A DNA stretch of 64,000 nt from Athripsodes cinereus. Taxonomy: Eukaryota; Arthropoda; Insecta; Trichoptera; Leptoceridae. The notes under the pieces were generated by a model that was given only the letters and a program-made list of their open reading frames with translations, was not told the origin of the DNA and ran no database searches. Shown here piece after piece: positions 10,999-22,930 of this stretch. The position numbers and the translations under genes were made by a program. Each line of letters starts with the position of its first letter. The first letter of the stretch is position 1. The stretch lies in contig OX388312.1 in the NCBI GenBank assembly GCA_947579605.1, forward strand, positions 18,313,313-18,377,312, in the 5' to 3' direction.

Positions 10999-13900
10999 GT
11001 TAGAAGAGCAATATCTTCAGTTTTCTCCCGAACGTTATTATTAATTAGTTTTTACAAAGGTTCTTCCAGATCACAGGTCCTGCAACACAAAAGCCCTGTT
11101 GTCCGCATAAAAATATAATTGATCACAATCCATCTAATTAAGATATATTGAATATAATGTCGATTAGAACTCTTTGTAAACTTGAGTAAGTGTTAGAGGT
11201 TAAACTTTACGTTTCTTCTTTACTATTCTAACCATGACTAAAATTCATATTATATTTTAATGCACACACTCGTACATATTTACGTATTACCTACAAATAA
11301 AATACTAAAAAGATTAAGTTGTTGCATAGGAAGGAATGTACTAAAGTATACCAAACCATGGCACAGGGAAGTACTATTTAATGAAACTCACTTTTTTGTT
11401 ATATTTTATTATTTATTTGGGAGCACATTTTGTCCTAAGGTCAGACTATGTAAAATAAAAGGGACTTCGGGAGGGGAAGGGGTGATGGTAGAAATTTTAC
11501 AAATTATTTAATCGTAATAATTGAGACTAAAAAAATGGTCTACATATTGTCAAGCTGTTGCCCCCCCCCCACCCCCTGGGTAGGAGTATGACACCCAATA
11601 ACTTTATCATGAAAATAACAAATCTGAAATTGTATAGAAATCATTAAATGTTTGAAATATGTGTCTGTCTGCATATAGTTATTGTTAGACATTATAATTA
11701 TTATTAGCATAACTATATGAAATATATCTATTTATTTATATATCAGTAACCTGTAGCAGTGCATAAATTATCAAATACATATCTACATATTTTCGTTGTC
11801 AACTTGAAAAATTACTTATTGCAAAACCATTTCTTTTAATCACCACCCCATGACATCTTATATAAAATAATAAGTATGTACATATTATGTAGGTAGCTCT
11901 GTGAATATTTTGCATTATTTTATATCTGTCATTATTTAATCCACACTTTATGCACAATATTCTTTCTTATCTATATTATAAATTCAAAAAAGTTAATTTA
12001 TTTTGAATATTTTTTAATTATTTTAATACTTTCGTAGCAACATTCTACGAAAAGGATTATTATTATCATCTCTGTAGATATTTATCTAGTAGATATAGGT
12101 ATCTTCATACTGTGTAGATGTTTTATTTTTGTTTTTGTTTAGTTAATATAAGATTATTGATACACAGGTGACACCTAATTGGCCAATCCATATATTTATT
12201 GTTAATGAAGTAGGTAGAATATATTGAATATTTAATAAAATAAATATCCACTGTGTCTAACATAAAATTTGCTAATTACCCCATTAATGTAAGATGTCAT
12301 AAATTAATAATACAGATATAGCGTTATATGATTGCATAAATTTGAATATTTCGTCGTTTCCCAACAGATCAAAGATTAAAATCACCGATATAAACCGATT
12401 TGTTCCTTTATTTATTTGATTATTTTTATTAATTATGTGAGATGGTAGCCGTGTTTTCTTCTTCTGAGAACATTTTCTCAAATCGTTACACCATCCTGCG
12501 ATGAGAAAAAAGCAATAAAACCACAGTTATATTTATATTTAATACGCAGTCAAATCCATTTGAATGTTTACAAATAGTCAACAAATTACATTAATCACAA
12601 TCAGCGATGGAATCTACACACATTACACTATAATACACAGGTTATGTAACATAACAACACACATTCTGATCTGACTATACGAGAACAATGTTGTTTTACA
12701 CCTCGTATTAACATTCCAAAGGTCTATCTACATAGAATATTGACTACTAATAGCTAACATATATATTATTATTGCAATATATGTTATCATAAATATTATT
12801 AAAAACATTGTGATGATTTTTTTTAAATTTTATAAAGATATCTCTCTACAAAATACTTATTGAAATAACTATTTCGTGCACATTGATTACTCCGTTAAAT
12901 AGTAAACGTATTATTCAGGCTTTAGTCCGTATCTGCTTTTGTAGCCCTCGCTTTGAAATAAAGTAAGACAGCTTTTGATAATATACGCATACATTATTGG
13001 GTGGAACAAATTCACTATCCGATTGCTTTACACCTCTGGTAGGTAGGTGCCTGATTATATCAATATTATAGCTTTACACGTAATATTATTATTATATTAT
13101 TATCCCCATGACTGTCGGTACCATAATTCCTATAAAGTACCTACCTACCACCATACACAACTTGTCTTATATACGTGTATACATTGGTAGGCAGGTAAAA
13201 TGCGATTGTGCTGATTATAATTTATAACTATATTCATACATGCAAATAAAATTCGAACACCAGTCTCATTAACATGTAAATTTTCATGATTATCATGAAA
13301 GGACAATTATTATTGTGAGCTTGCCGAAATGATAATACCTACATAATTATATTTAATAATAATTATAATAATATGTACATTATTCGGTAAACTTCTCTTT
13401 TAGTAAACAGTAAGCAAGTACTGATTACTTTTCCGCAATAAAACACCTGATTTTAGAAAATTATTAAATAACATACTCTTGAATTATATATTAAATTGTC
13501 TCATTTGGTATTCGATATCCTTGTCTTTTTACAATAATTATGTAATACTAATATCTCAAAAGTGGTTATAAGTTGTAAGGATCAAAGCGTTACTAAATAA
13601 TTTGATCACTTAATCAACGATGTACTTACTTACATAGGGTTATTTAACTTTTTGGCCTTGAATAGTATTTAAGTTCATGAATCTGATAATTACCAAATAT
13701 TTTATCCTGTCATTACAGAGATAAGCAAAGCATATTATTGGTGAAATATTATTGTATGAAGACTTTATGATAAAAAAATCAAATAAAGATATTCGTACGT
13801 ATGTGAGAAAATGTAGTCAGAACTGTCACATTTCTGTAAGTGGTGAGATAAAACAAAACCATTCGGAGTATAATTAGGTTTTAGTTAAATTCAATGCGGT

Positions 13901-14130
13901 AACTTAATTAACTTTATTATGTGCCGATTGTTTGACTATTGTGGCGCCAAAAAAAAAACATTTTAATATATTGTAACGTAATTTTATACTTAATATGTAG
14001 GGCTTTAATTTTAACATAATAATCAGTTATATTTAAATACATTTAGAAAATATATTTTAATACATTAAGATTGAGAATTTATTAGAAAATCGTCGGAAAT
14101 GCTATAAGAGGTGACGCGATTGACGCAGAG
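10999..14130. other. AT-rich sequence with a C tract
   Basis: Contains a C10 run at 11561-11570 followed by ACCCCC, and several GTAGGTACCTACC-like motifs. A frame at 11260-11511 opens with TTG or an internal codon and shows no recognisable domain. No gene supported. Confidence 0.5.
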
Positions 14131-14190
14131 ACGCCCTGAGGAGGAGGAGGCTGGTTTCGACATTGTGCTCTTAGGAGGAGCATTGTACGG
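14131..14190 (+). pseudogene. LINE 3'-end scrap (GAGGAGGCTGG type)
   Basis: 'gaggaggaggctggtttcg' then 'tgtgctcttaggaggagc' matches, in the opposite orientation, the insertion at 40214-40290. In that family this text encodes the last residues of the LINE ORF (EEAGF...) ahead of a GAT-repeat tail. Only a ~60-bp remnant is left here. Confidence 0.45.
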
Positions 14191-14276
14191 CAGTTAAAGC
14201 TACCTTATCCATGTGCCTAACAACCCTGTAATGCAGATGAATTTTTTTATTCCCATATTTATTCATATTCATTGTT

Positions 14277-14538
14277 CCGTGGAGTACCCGGCAAAGAATT
14301 GGTCTCCCACTCTTTTTCAAGTTTTCGAGAGTCCTGTTAAAAAGGCAGGTGTCCAAAAAACAATAAAATTTTACATCTTAAATTCAGCGATGAAGTTTGC
14401 AACCCATCCTGAATGTCTTATTTTTTTATTAGCATGAAGCAGACCAGCTGCATGTTTATTACATGTAGCTTGTCTCTTGGCTACGCCACTTGTGGGATAG
14501 CTAGCAGATAGCGTATAGGTATTTGCTGTAGTAGTAGG
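14277..14538 (+). mobile_element. SINE family A, slightly diverged full-length copy
   Basis: Starts CCGTGGAGTACCCGGCAAAG and ends near GTAGTAGTAGG. The tail has an extra 'agctagcagatagc' insertion. I could not find a convincing target duplication. Confidence 0.65.
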
Positions 14539-14976
14539 TATATTTTTTTATTGTTTTGAAATACTCCTTGTCACCCCTGAGTGAGATGCTTTTATTGTTT
14601 TGTCGCCATCATGCTGATATCGCTGTTGGTTTCGTTGATATCAAACATAATAACTATACGTTATGACATTTCATCGCTTTTCAATCATTTGCATCATAAA
14701 TAATGTCTCTGATTATATTTTTATATCGGGTCGCTTATTATTTTTATATTATTATGTATTAGATACGTGTGAAGGATTTTATCAGTAGCATTCCTCATCA
14801 GGTTTATTTTCGTTAATTTACATTTGTATTAATGTTATGATAATTTTATATTCATTTACATGCGAATGAGGAGTGAATTTATTATTTTGATGATGTCTCT
14901 CGGTCAATCTCCCGATAAAAATATAATAGTCTGTTCACACACGTGTATATTGTTGTATATTAATTGTGTTTATATA
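14539..14976. other. AT-rich sequence upstream of the Helitron-like element
   Basis: Nothing recognised. Confidence 0.45.
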
Positions 14977-16083
14977 TCTAGTCTAATATATAAAAGGAAC
15001 TCGTGTGTGTTACACCATTTATAACTCAAGAATGGCTGTACCGATTTGAATGATCTCTGATTTGTTAGATTCTTCTCCACCCAGAATAGCCGATAGGCTA
15101 TTAAAATATCATACGAATTCACGGGACGAAAAATTATGAGGAAAATTATTTACGCCATACATTTTTAATTTCGAAAATAAAAACAATATGGAGAATTATG
15201 GCGCTGAGATTCAAATTACTATAACCAATGTGTAGGTAGTGTAGGTACTAATATTTGTTTACTATAATTATTCTACTAATATTTAGGTATGTCTCGATAG
15301 ATGTCACATAAATGTGGACGTGCACAGATTATACTTGAAATTGTATTTTATTATTGTAGATGGAAAATTGTTATTAAACCAAAAATTGTGCTATTAAAGA
15401 TGAAAATAAGAATGTTTTCACGTGTAGTGAAATTTGCAATTTGACACTATGCGAAAGTGTGTCAAATAACTTATTTATTTACGCCAAACATTTTTAATTT
15501 CAATAAAAAACGCAATATGATAATAATACAAAATGATGTTTTTCAGCGATGATGTTTTTTTCACATATTGGCATTTTTATAGAATAATTTTTGTGTACAT
15601 TTTCAAATTAGAATCATTATCCATACAATTTAACATCTGTGGTTCTGAAATTTCAATTTTGAAAAAATCATGCATTAAAATTTATATAAATTAAAAATGA
15701 ATAGGTATCTACCTAAAAAATAAATTAGTACCTACCTACATATATTACGTACAGCAGATAATTAATATCTGAGTTAAGTATAATATTGTTCAACATAAAT
15801 GAATTTTATTATTTTACAGTATACCAGTGATTCCCAAAATGGTCCAGGTGGACCCTCAGGGGTCCACGGAGACTCGACGGGGGTCTACGTTGGCGTGACT
15901 AAAAAATGGGGATGGTTCACGAGTCGTAAGCGGAGGTCCACGAATCCATAGTTAAAATAACCAGATACTTAACAGGACTTCACAGCCAGAATTTAATTTG
16001 AAATCGTTCGACTATATGCAAAAAATTGCCTAAAAACAGGTGTTTACTCCAAATTTTAACTTTTAAACTACGTACGAACCAAT

Positions 16084-16330
16084 AAACTACGAAGCATTAA
16101 AAAAATACTGTCTCTCTTTTTGCGGTAAGTGAAAAGGGAGATAAAGAAATGAAGTATATTTCACTCATTATCTATACACCACTTGGTCACTAACACACGT
16201 AAATATAGTTAATATTATGTCCGAAAAACTACGAACATTAAAAAATCACTGTCTCTCTTTTTGCGGTAAGTGAAAAAGGAGATAAAAAATGCGACGTACG
16301 TGATGTATATTTCACTCATTATCTATGACA
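16084..16330. repeat. Direct repeat, two ~100-bp copies 142 bp apart
   Basis: 'actgtctctctttttgcggt' and 'tatatttcactcattatcta' occur at about 16107/16168 and again at about 16251/16306. A local duplication inside the hAT-like interior. Confidence 0.8.
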
Positions 16331-16577
16331 CCAAATGACACAAAAATCATTGCGTACAAAGACATAATTTTTAACAAGATTGTGCACTCCATTGAAAAAA
16401 CGGCATGTATAATGCAATTGATGCACCAGAGGTCAACAAGGCCCACCTGCGAGAGAGCATTCATGCCCCAAGAGTTATAAATAGGCCTACATATACCTAT
16501 ACATGAATATAGCAAACACGTAGGTAGGTAGACTATTATTATTTTTGCTGGATAGTGGTAGGTGTTTACTTAATTGG

Positions 16578-16642
16578 CGTTCCCTTCTCTCTGCTTACTC
16601 CACATGGGATGTGGCGTGAGGGTATAGATAGATTCATCAAAT
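16578..16642 (+). pseudogene. LINE family L, extreme 3' end
   Basis: 'ggcgttcccttctctctgct', 'tactccacatgggatgtggc' and 'gtgagggtatagatagat' match the last ~60 bp of the LINE tails at 40740 and 54460. A 5'-truncated insertion with an ATAG-type tail. Confidence 0.6.
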
Positions 16643-17218
16643 CATTGGTCATAAAAAAGCTTATTAGCTTTACATGTCTACCTTGTTGTATGTACATATA
16701 TGTGGGCGTATAAGTGGGTATATTTCCAATAAAGTACTCAAATACTTTTTTTTTAATAATACTCAGTTTTATTCTGCAACAATTATATAATTTATATTAT
16801 ACACCTTAAAAAGTACACGTAAAGTAGGTATATTTGAGTTTATCCATAATTTGTTGCACCATTCTGCATTGAGTTGACCATAATTTATTCTTTCTTCTGG
16901 GACGTCAAATTAAGTGACAATGATGGCTGCCTTAAGAAACGGCGACTGTGGCACCAGTGCTGCAAAAGTATAAAAGAATATTTAATATGTTTTTCCCTTG
17001 TTTATTATTTTTGACTCCACCATTAAATTGCAAACAACAAAAAGGCCGGGATTTGGAGAGAATGATTCATGCATCTTTAGTATCACAAAAAAAGATTTGA
17101 GTCATCATAATCCAAGGATAAATTTATAATCTGTCCATATATTTGCAGAGTATTTTTTCATCATCGAAATAAAACAAAATTATAGCAATAAAGTGATTTA
17201 ATGTGTAATCGTGTCTTA

Positions 17219-17336
17219 TGGCCGGTTTCAATAACCTATCTATCCGTGACTATCGATTGAAATGTATGATTCAAAATATAGAACACAATAGATTTCAATC
17301 GACAGGAGCGGATAGATAGATTATTGAAACCGGCCA
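17219..17336. mobile_element. Foldback/MITE-like element, 118 bp
   Basis: Begins TGGCCGGTTTCAATAACCTA and ends with the inverted counterpart ATTATTGAAACCGGCCA. The terminal 16 bp are perfectly complementary and pairing continues through CTATCTATCC and CGATTGAAAT. The RNA or single strand would fold into one hairpin with a ~30-nt loop. No coding capacity. I could not establish a target duplication. Confidence 0.8.
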
Positions 17337-17611
17337 ATAATGCACAGTCTTATTAAAGTACAATGTCTTTGTGCTAAAATTTCACGTGGAAATGGAATGT
17401 CAAAATATAAATATTATATGTTTCCATAGTACCCATACATGCTAAGTGGTTTCTGCAAATATGTAAATATATAATATGCATATTTAGAAAACTTCGAATA
17501 CTGTACCTATACATATTTTACTTGTTTTTATTACGTCTTTTTTTTTTCTTTTGTGTACTTGGATGTGTACATCAATTTTAATTGTGTCTTGTATCTCTCT
17601 CACTTTTGGTT

Positions 17612-17710
17612 GGTTGGTAGAAATTGCCTAAAGGCAATAAACCCGCCATTTGTGTTATATTGTTTATTTCACAATAAAGATTATTTTATTTTATTTTATT
17701 TTATTTATTA
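17612..17710 (+). mobile_element. Retrotransposon 3' end with TTTTA repeat tail
   Basis: 'tggtagaaattgcctaaagg' then 'caataaacccgccatttgtg', then 'caataaag' and about five TTTTA units. This resembles a retrotransposon 3' UTR common in insect genomes, with its polyadenylation-like AATAAA and simple-repeat tail. Clade not assignable. Confidence 0.5.
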
Positions 17711-18188
17711 ATAATCTAAAAATCAAATGCATGCTGAGATATATTTTTACATTAAACCATTTTCTCACTATTGATTCACAAACTAATTTTATATTATTAC
17801 TTATTACATTTATGGAATACTTAAATCATTCGCAAACTAGTGAATAGCATCATGAATAAATACATAAAATAAAATAATAATAATTGTACCAAAGCTTGTT
17901 TTAAAACATACATATGTATCCGAGATTCAAACATGTTGCGTGTATTCATATATCAGCTTATTTGAAATAGTAACATGAAAATAAGATAATACGTGCTGAT
18001 TTTACTATATACCTAAATATCAGGATATCAGTTAAGAACTATGTACTTACATTTGCAAATGATAATTCAAGTCTTAGTAATTCTCCATCACCGTTTTAAT
18101 GTCACTAATCATCTAATCATCTGATAATCTGGAAAGTATAAAACATAAAGAATTTATTAATTTATTCTATCAGAAACATTGTTTGCTT

Positions 18189-18250
18189 ACTCTCTCTCTC
18201 TCTCTCTATTTTTGGCATTGCACCCAATATATGAGTGATGCTGCATTGTT
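18189..18250. repeat. CT microsatellite plus short repeat E
   Basis: A CT run (about nine units) followed by 'ggcattgcacccaatatatg' and 'agtgatgct'. A similar block, 'gatattgcacccgatactcg', recurs at 21600-21635, so this is a small dispersed repeat of unknown class. Confidence 0.5.
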
Positions 18251-19011
18251 TGCTTACTCACGCGTATTAAAATATTTTATTTTTAATAATTACTTTAGGA
18301 AAGGTTACGTTACAAAAAAAAAAATATGTCAAAAACGATATAATATAAATCAACCATTATAATATACTCACTCATTTTGATCATGTGAATAATATGTAGC
18401 TAATTTATTTTTTCTTAACATTCGTAATGACTCTTTCGTCATTTTAAATAATGAAAAAATTAAAATAAAACTATAAATCAGTGTATTTAGTATATTTCTG
18501 ATTTAATACTAATACTCACAAAAATAACAAAATGTTGCTATGACAACAATATTGACATCGGTGAATGTCATTCTGAGGAGTTCATACACAAAGTTACCTA
18601 CATCAACTCTAGAACATTGAAACTAAGAAAACAGCATACCTAAATAAATTTGGTGAATTCTTTGCAGAGTAGGTACCGGCAGCAATTTAGATCCCTGATA
18701 CCGGATATATTTCTATGTATTTGTATTATTTTATCATAGTCTTTGTAAGGTATACGAACTGTAATTTAGTGTTAAGAGCATATTTTCTGTATTCATCTTT
18801 TAATAATTGGATATTAGCTGGCACTTTGCGTTTATCATTAGAAAAGAAATATGTTGCAACTAATAAGCAAAAAGAGAAATAGGCGGATATGCTGAGGTCA
18901 ATCTACAGTTTTATTAAGTACACAAACAAGTTCACCAACATTAAATTAAAAATAAAAAAATACTAATTTATTTGAATTAATTATATAAAACACTTATTTG
19001 TAGTGTTTAAA

Positions 19012-19041
19012 CTGTGACTTTTTATTGATTAAAAGTCACAG
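19012..19041. repeat. Perfect 11-bp stem hairpin
   Basis: CTGTGACTTTT, an 8-nt loop, then AAAAGTCACAG. An outer pair, AACACTTATTT (around 18989) with AAATAAGTGATT (around 19054), extends the fold. Confidence 0.75.
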
Positions 19042-20106
19042 TGGATATAATTTAAATAAGTGATTTATTTGTAAGTAATTCAACATGAATTTCCACCGAG
19101 AACCGTCGGTTGAAAATATCAACTTCACTGATTTATTTTACTTCATTCATAGTTAAATATTTGTGAAAAATGGATCGGTGTGCCTTTACTTGTGAACTCC
19201 TCATCTATAGTACTGAACACTCATTCTCGTATTCGTCGATTCGCATTTTGACAGACATGGAAATAAATATTATTTAGGTATATTAAGTTATAATGTTTTT
19301 TTTTATGAAAAAAAAACATTTATATAGGGATTACTTGATGACACATATAAAAATATGTTTCCTTGGTAAAAATCAAGTAATCTAGTGCTGTAATTATGTA
19401 GTTTCAAGCATAAAACCATCTCTATTTTTTAATAATTTTAAATAAATAATCAGACGCAGATTCAACAGCGTGCCGACTCTTTGGCTCGGCTGGCCGAACT
19501 AACCCGATTTTTGAGTTCTACGGAAATTTTCATAAAAACTTTCCCGCAAGCGGAAAATTTAAAATGAAAATTTCAAAATATAAATAACACATCACGCTAT
19601 TATAATCATATGACAAATTATTCAATTAAAATTGTTTTAAATATGTTTTCCTTATTCGAACTTGACGAACTAAAAATTATATTTTCTTATGTGCACGTCA
19701 CAAATCCCATTTTTTTCGCATATTAAAAAAAATACGGCTAAATATTACCCAAATTTAAGAAAAATAGGTTTTTTCTAAAGCATCCTTGGAGCAAAATTTA
19801 CTTCATCATTTATGTAACCTCTAAGATGATTGTCTTAAAATACCTCTGCTAGTCGTGATGAAATTTCGGAAGGTGTTTTTCAATCGATAATTTCTACATG
19901 AATCTCTCGGTTATTTTTTTTATTATTATTAAAAATACATTAAAATATGTTCAAATTTTGATATTATCAAAAACAAACAGTAAAAATATCATCTCGATCA
20001 CGAAAATATTGCAATTAATTAATAATCAATGTTGAAAAATGGTTGCGTAAAATCATGTGACAATTTCGAGTTCCCTACCTATCAAGGGCTCTTAATGATT
20101 CGACTA

Positions 20107-20375
20107 AATATTCTTCGAAAACCGAGGAGTTTTAAAATATTTCATATTCCTATACCATTTTGAAAATTCAACGACGGGAGGGGGATAAAAATTTAAACAC
20201 GTTATATTTTTAAAGTATCCGGTATTGACATTAAGAATAGTCGGTACAAATATCTGTTACATTGTAGAAATAGGTACCGTAAGAAAATATTCTGGAAGAA
20301 AACCGAGGAGTTTTTGAAATACTTCAAACTCCTATACCATCTCGAAAATTAGCGACGGGGGAGGGTAGAAATGCA
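20107..20375. repeat. Direct repeat, two ~85-bp copies ~180 bp apart
   Basis: 'aaaaccgaggagttttaaaa' and 'caacgacgggagggggat' near 20118-20185 recur as 'aaaaccgaggagtttttgaa' and 'agcgacgggggagggt' near 20299-20367. It lies just inside the right hAT-like end. Confidence 0.7.
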
Positions 20376-20592
20376 GAGGGGGAACCGGCAAAATTTGAAA
20401 GTGATCTATGAGAAGAAAAAAAAGTTTGGGAACCTCTGCACTATATTATGACCCACTTGGACAATTACGGGAGTTTGTAAAGAGATTAGAAATATTAATC
20501 ATTCATTGATTCTTCGGCGGTACGAAGTTCGCTGGGTCAGCTAGTTATTTACTAAACTTAAATTTCAGTCAAAAAATATTCTTTACAAATAC

Positions 20593-20818
20593 CTGATTGG
20601 CCACAACATCAGGCACCCAAGAGTGCTCATCGCCATAGCGGAGGGTAAGACCGAAGGCACAAATGGCAGAGGCCGACCAAGAGACGCTTATATGGGCCAA
20701 TTGAAGAGGGACATGAACTGTGGCTCATACGTAGAGCTGAAGAGACTGGCTAAGAAAATGGAGGAATGGAGAAGAAAATCCAAACTCGTTGCACACCAAT
20801 CTAATGGATTGTAACCCA

Positions 20819-20822
<4 letters not shown>
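20593..20822 (+). pseudogene. LINE reverse-transcriptase ORF, last ~74 codons (same family as 61979)
   Basis: The frame reads IGHNIRHPRVLIAIAEGKTE, GRGRPRDAYMGQLKRDMNCG, then KMEEWRRKSKLVAHQSNGL and a stop at 20812. It is nearly identical to the end of the longer copy at 61979-62574. This is the post-RT C-terminal region of an APE-type LINE; the catalytic domains are absent through 5' truncation. The 3' end runs into a TA microsatellite. It begins ~50 bp after the Helitron-like right end. Confidence 0.8.

Positions 20823-20835
<13 letters not shown>
20818..20835. repeat. TA microsatellite at the LINE 3' end
   Basis: About nine TA units directly after the LINE stop codon. The run resumes on the far side of SINE B (21026-21050), so the SINE interrupts it. 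Confidence 0.85.
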
Positions 20836-20850
<15 letters not shown>

Positions 20851-21026
20851 AAAGAAAGATATATATCTGGGTTTTTGTTATAAACCCAAATACAACCTTA
20901 TACACCTTTCACAGTAAGCTACTAAAAGCTTGTGTCGTGAAAGGGGAGTTTGCCGACACCTGGTATCGAACCACGGACCCCATGTTCACGAGGCCAAGAC
21001 TCTACCTCCGGGCTACCGACGAACTC
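20836..21026 (-). mobile_element. tRNA-derived SINE, family B, full-length copy
   Basis: On the minus strand it starts GAGTTCGTCGGTAGCCCGGA, has an A-box-like TAGCCCGGAGG, a perfect B-box GGTTCGATACC and a body with CGACACAAGCTTTTAGTAGC. It ends in AACCCAGATATATATC plus A-rich tail (the T15 at 20836-20850). The boxes are those of an internal RNA polymerase III promoter. It has inserted into a TA microsatellite, with TA repeats on both sides. Confidence 0.82.
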
Positions 21027-21082
21027 TATATATATATATATATATATATACCTGTATATTGAGCTTGTTAAATGTAGAAGAA

Positions 21083-21178
21083 TCGTCCACACTTCTGACG
21101 CTTCCTCTACATTCATATTACCTACTTTACTTATTAAGTTCGTCGATTTTTCTCACATCACACGCAACCATCCTTTAA
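21083..21178 (-). pseudogene. LINE family L tail fragment
   Basis: The plus strand reads 'cttcctctacattcatatta' and 'cgtcgatttttctcacatca', a diverged copy of the block at 35560-35620. The minus strand still encodes MNVEEAS, a signature of this tail. Confidence 0.5.
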
Positions 21179-22531
21179 AAACTTAATTTATAATGTTATG
21201 TTTTTGATACCCTGTCCGTGGATTTGAAATTTCACTGAACTAATAATACCTAACGAAACTGTAAAATATGATATTATCTTTAGAATATGGCTTCACGAAC
21301 GACAGCGGGTTTTGATGCTAGTTTATTAATAATACTTTTTTATATTAAGCGTATCGTTTGGGACATTAAATTATTAATTCGGTTACTGGTTACATAATTA
21401 GGTACACTAAACATTTGTGTTTTATGTACTCTTCTAGTCATGCTTCTCATCACGTCGTCTGGTATCTTAGCGGGGGATAAATGATCGGGTGGTTGAAATC
21501 ATAATTTTCTGCTCAAAGTTTTTATTATAGTGAATCAGTGGCGGTTCTAGATTTTTTGATGACTTGAGTAATTATTCAAAGCAATCTGTCTTTCTTATTT
21601 TGATATTGCACCCGATACTCGAGTGATGCTACCACTATCAATCATAATAAATAATACTACCGATTTACATTGTTCTATCCAAACAATAAGAAACTTCACG
21701 ATGTATGGTTATGAATAAAAATACAAACGCAATAAATAAATATACTTATATCAAAAGGTTATAATGATCAATGAATATATTGGTTTTGGGTTTAGGCCGA
21801 TCAGTCCTTTTGGCTGCTCACTATGGCACCTCTTGTGTGGACATTTTTTTAGTGTAGAAAATTAATCGGATAAATGTAAGATCCCGAACTTCTGAGCCAT
21901 TCGGTTGGTCGGTGGGTCTCCTGTAATGTACTATTCAAACCAATATCACTCTAGCACATTTATAAATTATATCCCATCAAATAAAACGCCATAGACAATA
22001 TATATTATATGGATGGCCTGTCAGTAATAGCGGTTTCATAGATACTGCATAATATTGGAGAAATTTTGTGAAGTTGATACATAAAAATAATGGATAATAA
22101 AGAACAATGCCCATAAAGTAAGCTTTTTATTTCGAAGTCGATAGTTCTCTTACACAAAGGTGAAATCCCTCTAACTATGTAGTCTATATATCATCTCGTC
22201 AACTTCCATAAGTGTATGACAATATCTCTAGGAATCTTAACTATCGTGAAACATAATATTATTTAATAAAAAATCGTATTGTGTTTACTAGTTATGTCTC
22301 TACTTGAATTGAGTTTATGGTGTGAGGGTATAAAAAAAATTGAAAAGCTCGAAGCCATATGAGGTCACCGTCTATGGACTGCCACTGTCATGAATTGTCC
22401 ACCTGCAACCAGCAACGTCAGAAAACCCTATTAGAATATTATTACGATTAAATGTTTTAATCAATTTCCTTAATAATCAGGTATTATTATATTGTTTTCG
22501 AAGACCTATACGGGATGTTTACGAATATCTG
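21179..22531. other. AT-rich sequence with a second copy of repeat E
   Basis: Repeat E recurs at about 21600-21635 ('gatattgcacccgatactcg'). A possible scrap of the family L 3' end ('tggtgtgagggtata') lies at 22318-22333. No gene. Confidence 0.45.
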
Positions 22532-22598
22532 GTTTTTACAGGACACTAAAAAATGACAGAAAAGAGTCGGAGATAGATTCTTTACCGGGGACTCCAAT
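22532..22598 (-). mobile_element. SINE family A, 5' fragment
   Basis: 'tttttacaggacactaaaaa', then 'agattctttaccggggactc': the first ~65 bp of family A in inverse orientation, diverged. Confidence 0.5.
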
Positions 22599-22677
22599 GG
22601 ATAAGTTTGCTATTAAATAATTTCGCATATTATAAAGTTGTTCTTTTTTTTAAAATTGTATTTGTTACTTTGTACAG

Positions 22678-22930
22678 CCCCTGGTAAACAGTAAGTCTCC
22701 CACTCTTTTTTGTAAGTTTTTGAGTGTCCTGTAAAAGGCAGGTGTTCGTTAAACCTCACGTATAAGACAACATACATCTACAATTTAGTTTAAGGTAAGC
22801 TTTCCATCCTGAATATTTTGTATATTTTATTGGTACGTTGAGTATAATCTGCATGTTTATTACATGCGGTTAGTCTGTTGGTTACTCTATTAGTGGGATA
22901 TGCCGTGATGGTATAGTAGTAGTGGTAGAA
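22678..22930 (+). mobile_element. SINE family A, diverged full-length copy
   Basis: From CCCCTGGTAAACAGTAAGTC to GTGATGGTATAGTAGTAGTG. It matches the family along its length but with more substitutions than the copies at 886, 7342 and 25655. Confidence 0.65.

Larger units (their letters stand above)
15825..20438. mobile_element. hAT-like DNA transposon remnant, nested in the Helitron
   Basis: The left end is CAGTGATTCCCAAAATGG; the right end read inverted is CAGAGGTTCCCAAACTTTTT. They match at 12 of the first 14 bases, and CAGNGRTTCCCAAA is a common hAT terminal sequence. The flanks are CAGTATAC (15817-15824) and CACTATAT (20439-20446), 6 of 8 identical, compatible with an old 8-bp target duplication. 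The interior has no transposase frame and carries several later insertions. Two unrelated single ends is the alternative. Confidence 0.42.
14977..20544 (+). mobile_element. Helitron-like element, non-autonomous, split by a 4.6-kb insertion
   Basis: The left end begins TC after an A (14976|14977: TCTAGTCTAATATATAAAAG) and continues with 'ggctgtaccgatttgaatga' and 'cgggacgaaaaattatg', text I recognise from insect Helitron-like repeats. The right end is CTAG followed by T (20541-20545). A hairpin CTTCG-gcggta-CGAAG (20512-20527) lies 13 nt before it, the arrangement of Helitron 3' ends. Removing the hAT-like insertion (15825-20438 plus one 8-bp duplication) leaves about 0.95 kb. No Rep or helicase frame is present. 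That both ends belong to one copy is inference. Confidence 0.55.

Noticed and set aside
11260..11511. 83-codon frame near the C10 run
   Set aside because: No recognisable domain and no relatives in the window; chance length in AT-rich DNA.
20922..21186. Three overlapping frames across SINE B
   Set aside because: Shadow frames through a SINE and TA microsatellite; no domain.
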